From a virus: a stretch of 41,354 bases of DNA. The stretch is taken from positions 1 through 41,354 of IMG/VR virus record IMGVR_UViG_3300030106_002199; one strand, 5' to 3'. The translations under genes were made by a program, and so were the position numbers. The notes under the pieces were generated by a model, which was not told the origin of the DNA, made no database searches, and saw nothing but the letters and a program-made list of their open reading frames with translations. Of the stretch, positions 37,621 through 41,354 are shown piece after piece (the stretch's first letter is position 1; each line of letters begins with the position of its first letter).

Positions 37621-38074
37621 TAGATTAAGAGTAGAAATAGAACAAGATGAGGGCTGTAAATACGAGATCTATTTAGACCATCTTGGTTTACCCACTTTTG
37701 GAATTGGACATTTAGTTACTGAGTGGGATGAAGAATATCAAAAACCTGTAGGCACAGAAATATCTGAAGATAGAGTAAATTCTTGTTTTCAAGCAGATAT
37801 TCATACAACGATAGATGAATGTAAAAAACTCTATCCTAACTTTCTTGATCTACCAGAAGAAGTACAACTAATCCTTTGTAACATGATGTTTAATATGGGT
37901 AGACCTCGTCTTTCTAATTTTAAGAAAATGAATGCTGCAATCGCAGATGGTGATTGGATGGAGGCATCAATCCAAATGGAAGACTCTCGTTGGGCTAAAC
38001 AAGTTCCTAATAGAGCAAACCGTTTAATAAAAAGAATGGAAGATGTTGCCGTTAAGGAACAAATAGCTACTTAG
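37610..38074 (+). CDS. T4-type lysozyme (GH24 endolysin)
   Basis: 154 residues, the size of T4 lysozyme. The catalytic triad is spaced as in T4 (E11, D20, T26): E14 in QDEGCK, D23 in YLDHLG, T29 in PTFGIGH. No signal peptide or TM, so a holin is needed to release it; a three-TM holin is on the opposite strand at 38185. It hydrolyses the glycan strands of murein. Its coupling to an XRE regulator and a helicase, not to the holin, is unusual. Confidence 0.9.
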   Translation: MDINRLRVEIEQDEGCKYEIYLDHLGLPTFGIGHLVTEWDEEYQKPVGTEISEDRVNSCFQADIHTTIDECKKLYPNFLDLPEEVQLILCNMMFNMGRPRLSNFKKMNAAIADGDWMEASIQMEDSRWAKQVPNRANRLIKRMEDVAVKEQIAT

Positions 38075-38188
38075 TTAAGCCTTTTTCTTTCTTTTCTTTA
38101 ATACAGTTTTTAATGTTTTTGCTTGTTTAGCATGTAAAGCACTAGCTTTTTTTAAACCTTTTATAACCTTGTTTATTTTCTTTTTCAT
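38075..38188 (-). CDS. 37-residue basic peptide
   Basis: Reads MKKKINKVIKGLKKASALHA followed by KQAKTLKTVLKKRKKKA, from ATG 38188 (overlapping the holin stop as ATGA) to TAA at 38075. It is an amphipathic Lys-rich helix; the VIKGLKKASALHAKQAKTL core is one I recall from marine phages as a tiny conserved protein. Tail-to-tail with the lysozyme. Function unknown; possibly virion or membrane-active. Confidence 0.6.
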   Translation of the reverse strand: MKKKINKVIKGLKKASALHAKQAKTLKTVLKKRKKKA

Positions 38189-38580
38189 TTAGTTAATCCT
38201 TTCTGTTTCTCATATGTCCTTAATCCTCCTAATCCTAGCATACCCATTAAGACTGTCATAAGACTTCCCATATCAAAAGTTGGAAGATCAGGTATAGCTA
38301 CACCTATATAGGCACAAAGGAACATGGTTACTGGAGCAAGAACGAAGTGCCAACATAAAGCTATACCACACGTCCAACCAATAAATGGTCTCCACCCAGC
38401 AACAAATATAGACTTATGTTGAGCTTCTGCTTTATTTATTGCTAATTGTCCTTTTGCTAATTCTTGAGCATGATTCTCTGCCATAGTTGCCACTTCATGT
38501 GCCAACTTATTTTTCATATCTTTATCTTCTATAAATTTTCCTAGAAGGTTACTTACTGGTCCTATCAACGCTGTTAACAT
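38185..38580 (-). CDS. Holin, three-TM GTA-type
   Basis: 131 residues from ATG 38580 (MLTALIGPVSNLLGKFIEDK), selected for AAAGGAG 6 bases upstream; the longer frame starts inside the neighbour. A helical N-terminus with NKAEAQHKSIFVAGWRPFIG is followed by hydrophobic stretches (WTCGIALCWHFVLAPVTMFL, MGSLMTVLMGMLGLGGLRTY) and KGLTK. The AEAxHxSxFVAGWRPFIGW motif marks the 3TM holin family known from gene-transfer agents. It makes membrane lesions for lysozyme. Confidence 0.82.
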   Translation of the reverse strand: MLTALIGPVSNLLGKFIEDKDMKNKLAHEVATMAENHAQELAKGQLAINKAEAQHKSIFVAGWRPFIGWTCGIALCWHFVLAPVTMFLCAYIGVAIPDLPTFDMGSLMTVLMGMLGLGGLRTYEKQKGLTK

Positions 38581-38785
38581 TGTTATCTCCTTTATGTTCG
38601 TGTCCCATCCAAATACCGAAAACACCTGTCATAACACCCATGACAACCGATACAAAAGCTGATTGAGAAGCAGTTGGTTCATCTAATGCCATAAACCATT
38701 CTGCACATCGCCAAGACATTATTGTACTTACAAGCATCATTAATCTAGGAAGGATCTTCCATTTTAAAAAAGTTTCTACACTCAT
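38549..38785 (-). CDS. Two-TM membrane protein of the lysis region
   Basis: 78 residues. TM segments LPRLMMLVSTIMSWRC and FVSVVMGVMTGVFGIWM flank EWFMALDEPTAS. I recall homologues in many phages beside holin genes. It could act as an antiholin or spanin-like helper. It overlaps the holin start by 32 bases and the upstream gene by 4. Confidence 0.65.
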   Translation of the reverse strand: MSVETFLKWKILPRLMMLVSTIMSWRCAEWFMALDEPTASQSAFVSVVMGVMTGVFGIWMGHEHKGDNNVNSVDRTSK

Positions 38786-39012
38786 TGCATCAATAACTCA
38801 TTTAATCCAAAGCCCTCTAATAAAATAAGGGTAAAAAACAATAATAAAATTCCACCTGCAATTAGTTTACCAGAAAAGTTTGTTGAACCAATTTTTATTG
38901 CAACGAATTCGTTACTTAATATTCTTAAAGATAACTCAAAACTGTTTTCGTCAATCTTCATGTTCCATGGTTTTTCATACGTTTTCTTTGTATCTAATTT
39001 TTTATCGGTCAT
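38782..39012 (-). CDS. Single-TM membrane protein
   Basis: 76 residues. Cytoplasm-like charged N-terminus (DKKLDTKKTYEKPWNMKIDE), a middle beta part, and a TM LIAGGILLLFFTLILLEGFG near the C-terminus. It is coupled to the 2-TM gene by overlap (ATG in the previous stop). Perhaps part of the lysis complex; unproven. Confidence 0.6.
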   Translation of the reverse strand: MTDKKLDTKKTYEKPWNMKIDENSFELSLRILSNEFVAIKIGSTNFSGKLIAGGILLLFFTLILLEGFGLNELLMQ

Positions 39013-39089
39013 TTCTTTTTCTTCTTTAGCTTTTTAAAATCAGCTCCAGTGATTTTATTTCTTGGAGGAGCGACTCTTGCTATCTTCAT
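39009..39089 (-). CDS. 26-residue basic conserved peptide
   Basis: From ATG 39089 to TGA 39009, overlapping the next ATG (ATGA). It reads MKIARVAPPRNKITGADFKK with a poly-Lys end. The RVAPPRNKITGADFKKL core is a motif I recall in marine phage small proteins. It overlaps the end of the 232-residue gene in another frame. Role unknown. Confidence 0.5.
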   Translation of the reverse strand: MKIARVAPPRNKITGADFKKLKKKKK

Positions 39090-39753
39090 CTGCTTTGGTG
39101 ATAGCTTCTTTGTTTTCTTTTTTTGTTTTCCAGTAGTATTCATCTGTATCTCCTAATCTAGTATTGTTACCATTTTCTACTTGATAATATATTGTGCTTA
39201 CTTTAAAATCAGGTGTAAAGGGTTTTTCTGGGGTTAATGAGTTATCATATATTCTCATTCTATTATTAGGGTATAAACAATATTGCCCATTATTTAATTC
39301 TAATAAATTAAAAGATTTATGTTCATCTGGTTGTTCACTTGTACTATAATCTATTGTATCTGGATCTCTATGATAATTATCTAATGTACAAATATAGGTT
39401 CCAGCTTGGAATCCATGATCTCTAGTAAATGCCTCAAAGTCCATCGATCCAATAAATTGTTTATATATACAAGTAACATCGTAATCCATACAGTTCCAAA
39501 ACTGTAAATTAGGTAAAGACATATCAGGATCAGGTTTTGATGGCTCTGATAAAAAAGCACTTATTGGTAATTTATCAAACATAGCACCATAATCAGGAAG
39601 ATACGTTTCAAAATAAAAAGCACGACCAGGAATAGATTTAGCACTAACCCAAATACCTTTTACATACTCACCATGACCTGATTCATGATCCATGAGATAT
39701 TCTTTTCGTACCCAGACATGTTGAGCTGGAAGATTACATATTAAACTAGACAT
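39055..39753 (-). CDS. Conserved uncultured-marine-phage protein
   Basis: 232 residues. SLICNLPAQHVWVRKEYLMD, HGEYVKGIWVSAKSIPGRAF and YFETYLPDYGAMFDKLPISA are motifs I recognise as strongly conserved in uncultured marine phages; the middle has LQFWNCMDYDVTCIYKQFIG. The C-terminus is an acidic-basic tail. It sits among late genes. A structural or host-takeover role cannot be told apart. Confidence 0.65.
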   Translation of the reverse strand: MSSLICNLPAQHVWVRKEYLMDHESGHGEYVKGIWVSAKSIPGRAFYFETYLPDYGAMFDKLPISAFLSEPSKPDPDMSLPNLQFWNCMDYDVTCIYKQFIGSMDFEAFTRDHGFQAGTYICTLDNYHRDPDTIDYSTSEQPDEHKSFNLLELNNGQYCLYPNNRMRIYDNSLTPEKPFTPDFKVSTIYYQVENGNNTRLGDTDEYYWKTKKENKEAITKADEDSKSRSSKK

Positions 39754-40055
39754 TAAGTTGTTTTCCTTTTTCCTCGAGCTTTTCTTATTGCTTCTTTTCC
39801 TCTTTTAAAAATACTAGCCACTTGTGTTTTTCCCATTACTTTAGCTCTTTGCTCACCGACTGTAAGTATTTGTATCTTTCTCGCATATGGCTTATTGATT
39901 TTTTTAACTTTTGCAACTGTGTTTCTTGCATCTGTTGGGGTGGCAAACTTGATCCTAACTGTGTCTTTAGGGTTTTCATCCGTGTATAAGCGTCTCCCAC
40001 TGCCTTTTGGTTTTTTTCCTGTGCCAACTTTAGGATCTTTCTTCTTTTTACTCAT
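39753..40055 (-). CDS. Basic conserved marine-phage protein
   Basis: 100 residues, Lys/Arg-rich. KVGTGKKPKGSGRRLYTDEN and DARNTVAKVKKINKPYARKI then QILTVGEQRAKVMGKT are conserved in uncultured marine phages as I recall. The size and charge suggest DNA binding or virion packaging, unproven. Tightly coupled with both neighbours by overlaps. Confidence 0.65.
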   Translation of the reverse strand: MSKKKKDPKVGTGKKPKGSGRRLYTDENPKDTVRIKFATPTDARNTVAKVKKINKPYARKIQILTVGEQRAKVMGKTQVASIFKRGKEAIRKARGKRKTT

Positions 40056-40777
40056 TTAGCGATACTCCTTAGACTCTCCATAATATCATCTATATTTGGC
40101 TCTTTACCGTTAGGGTTTAAAACACACTTATATTTTTTAGGACAACCTACTCGAATATCTGTAAATTCAAGTTCATATGTTTTATTTGCCCCACGATATA
40201 TACAAGCCATTTTATCTTTATAAACTTTTTGTTTCATTAACCTACAGGTTGTCATAGTTGGTAAAACTATTTCACCTCGTTGTATTTTTTGTTGCCTCGT
40301 ATATTCTTTTGAGTATGCTTTGAAATATAAAGCTGCAACAATACCGAGAACAGCAATAACACAAAATATAATACCCATAGTTTGTAAGGCATCTATTATC
40401 TCCTTTTGTTTTTGTCTTGCTTCTACCTTTCGTAAGCGTTCAGCTTCTTTTGCTTCATTTATTCTATTTGCTCGTTCTGCTATTATTTGATCCCATGCAG
40501 TTGGACCAAATCGCATATTTATAATCATCTTTAATTCATTACGTTTTTCTTCTAATAACTTTCTATCAATAAAATCATTAGCTGTAGATTCAATACCAAA
40601 CTGTTCTTTTATACCAACTTTACCACCTTTTTTGTTCATTTGAGCTTCACCCTCAAAGAACCCATCTATTTGTTTAGCTATGCCTTGTATGTCTTGAACA
40701 GTGGAGATATTTTCTTTTATAAAGTCAACGCTTTTCTTAACTAATGCTATGCCCGTGAGAACTTCTGCAACAACCAT
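40052..40777 (-). CDS. Membrane-anchored virion-associated protein
   Basis: 241 residues. After a helical N-terminus (VLTGIALVKKSVDFIKENIS) and a coiled region (EAKEAERLRKVEARQKQKEI) comes a TM (MGIIFCVIAVLGIVAALYF, about residue 153-171), then a Cys-containing C-terminal domain (CRLMKQKVYKDKMACIYRGA; RVGCPKKYKCVLNP). Four Cys could form disulfides outside the membrane. Possibly an internal virion protein that enters the envelope on ejection. Confidence 0.6.
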   Translation of the reverse strand: MVVAEVLTGIALVKKSVDFIKENISTVQDIQGIAKQIDGFFEGEAQMNKKGGKVGIKEQFGIESTANDFIDRKLLEEKRNELKMIINMRFGPTAWDQIIAERANRINEAKEAERLRKVEARQKQKEIIDALQTMGIIFCVIAVLGIVAALYFKAYSKEYTRQQKIQRGEIVLPTMTTCRLMKQKVYKDKMACIYRGANKTYELEFTDIRVGCPKKYKCVLNPNGKEPNIDDIMESLRSIAK

Positions 40778-40782
40778 AAATG

Positions 40783-41354
40783 TTACCTATTTTGTAATTC
40801 TTTTAATATTTCCTCTGCAGAAGACGGTTTAGGTACGTTCATATCTTCATCAAAAGGTGCAGATCTATCTCCTCCAAAATATATTCTTCCTAATGTTTGA
40901 ATAGCTGCAGAGTGTCCAGGAGATAGTTTCGATGCTTTTGCCATTGCTGCTAACTTATCTGGATCAATTAATCCTTGTACTAAAGCATCTTCTCTTGCTC
41001 TACCTCTAAACTTATTTATAAAAGTTAATATTCTTCCTGGACGAGTAAACACACCAACAACACTTCTTGCAAATGTTGTTAATAAATCAGTTGGCTGTCT
41101 AGCTTGTTGAGGACTAACATCAGTTAATGCAGGTTTTAAAGCTGTTAAAACTTTTTCTAAATTAGTTACATATTGATCACCAAAAGTTTGTTGTAATTTA
41201 TTTTTATTCTTTTGAACATAAGGCACTAATAATTCTAAATTTGGAATCATTACATTACCTTTTGGTATCACGTGTTGTTTAAGAGGATCCAACATATCTC
41301 TATAAACTAAAGATTTAAATGTTTTCAATAATTCAGTATTTTCCTTTATAATTG
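40783..41354 (-). CDS. Large virion protein, 5' end cut by window edge
   Basis: Open to the right edge: residues continue upstream of the first in-frame TTG (ATTATAAAGGAAAATACTGA reads IIKENT and on), so I regard the TTG as not the start. Contains MIPNLELLVPYVQKNKNKLQ, TFARSVVGVFTRPGRILTFI and LAAMAKASKLSPGHSAAIQT, mostly helical. Such helical C-terminal pieces belong to long internal or tail proteins in marine podovirus-like phages. Only the C-terminal 190 residues are seen. Confidence 0.65.
   Translation of the reverse strand, partial: IIKENTELLKTFKSLVYRDMLDPLKQHVIPKGNVMIPNLELLVPYVQKNKNKLQQTFGDQYVTNLEKVLTALKPALTDVSPQQARQPTDLLTTFARSVVGVFTRPGRILTFINKFRGRAREDALVQGLIDPDKLAAMAKASKLSPGHSAAIQTLGRIYFGGDRSAPFDEDMNVPKPSSAEEILKELQNR

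Noticed and set aside
41320-41328. TTG as the start of the right-edge gene.
   Set aside because: The frame stays open to the edge with protein-like sequence and no ribosome site before the TTG; the gene is truncated.
1-41354. The truncated genes at both edges join in frame if the window is closed into a circle (247 + 572 bases = 273 codons).
   Set aside because: A one in three chance event; the joined protein switches abruptly from a fibre-like beta pattern to a helical pattern, and large tail/internal proteins expected in such a phage would be missing. I treat the window as part of a longer genome.

Overview
The window is a piece of an AT-rich, densely packed tailed double-stranded DNA phage genome. 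It resembles uncultured marine phages, the kind assembled from ocean metagenomes and thought to infect alphaproteobacteria. The evidence is a virion module of marine-phage families (large portal, TerL, HK97-fold capsid, fibre-like proteins), a phage replication module, short overlapping genes, and several small Lys-rich, Cys-containing proteins typical of marine phages. I see no integrase, tRNA, RNA polymerase, CRISPR or IS element. The host assignment is inference. Both edges cut a gene.

Almost everything is encoded on the minus strand, so transcription runs from high to low coordinates. From right to left: 41354-38075 holds late structural and lysis genes (a truncated virion protein, membrane proteins, a three-TM holin). 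38074-35948 is the only plus-strand block (SNF2-type helicase, XRE regulator, T4-type lysozyme). 35647-35947 is a divergent promoter region. 35646-25155 is DNA metabolism: two unknown early proteins, an SSB-like protein, an AEP-type primase, an SF1 helicase, a winged-helix protein, a methyltransferase, a DNA-base hypermodification protein, a thymidylate-synthase-family enzyme, an Nmad-like protein and DNA polymerase A. 25092-18751 is a run of about 20 small accessory genes (MazG-like, zinc-ribbon, DUF932) with repeated promoter and leader motifs and one strongly structured 5' leader. 18467-16209 has TerS, a VRR-NUC-type nuclease, two paralogous winged-helix proteins and GTCA-type tetranucleotide repeats. 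15995-1 is packaging and virion morphogenesis: zinc ribbon, TerL, portal, a GroES-like protein, scaffold, capsid, a cluster of basic proteins, adaptors and tail-fibre-like proteins.

The most interesting system is at 27145-30176. A TS-family enzyme, a protein of the 5-hmdU kinase helical / alpha-glutamyl-putrescinyl-thymine pyrophosphorylase superfamily, a SAM methyltransferase and an Nmad1-like protein are head-to-tail overlapped with the phage polymerase. This suggests the phage makes 5-hydroxymethyl-dUMP (or another C5-modified pyrimidine), incorporates it, and then elaborates the base in DNA. Other unexplained signals are a roughly 160-nt structured RNA leader (24311-24468), a two-copy intergenic element ahead of TerS and ahead of the plus-strand operon, a three-member winged-helix family, tetranucleotide expansions inside a nuclease gene, and a Cys-rich reading frame overprinted on a basic protein.
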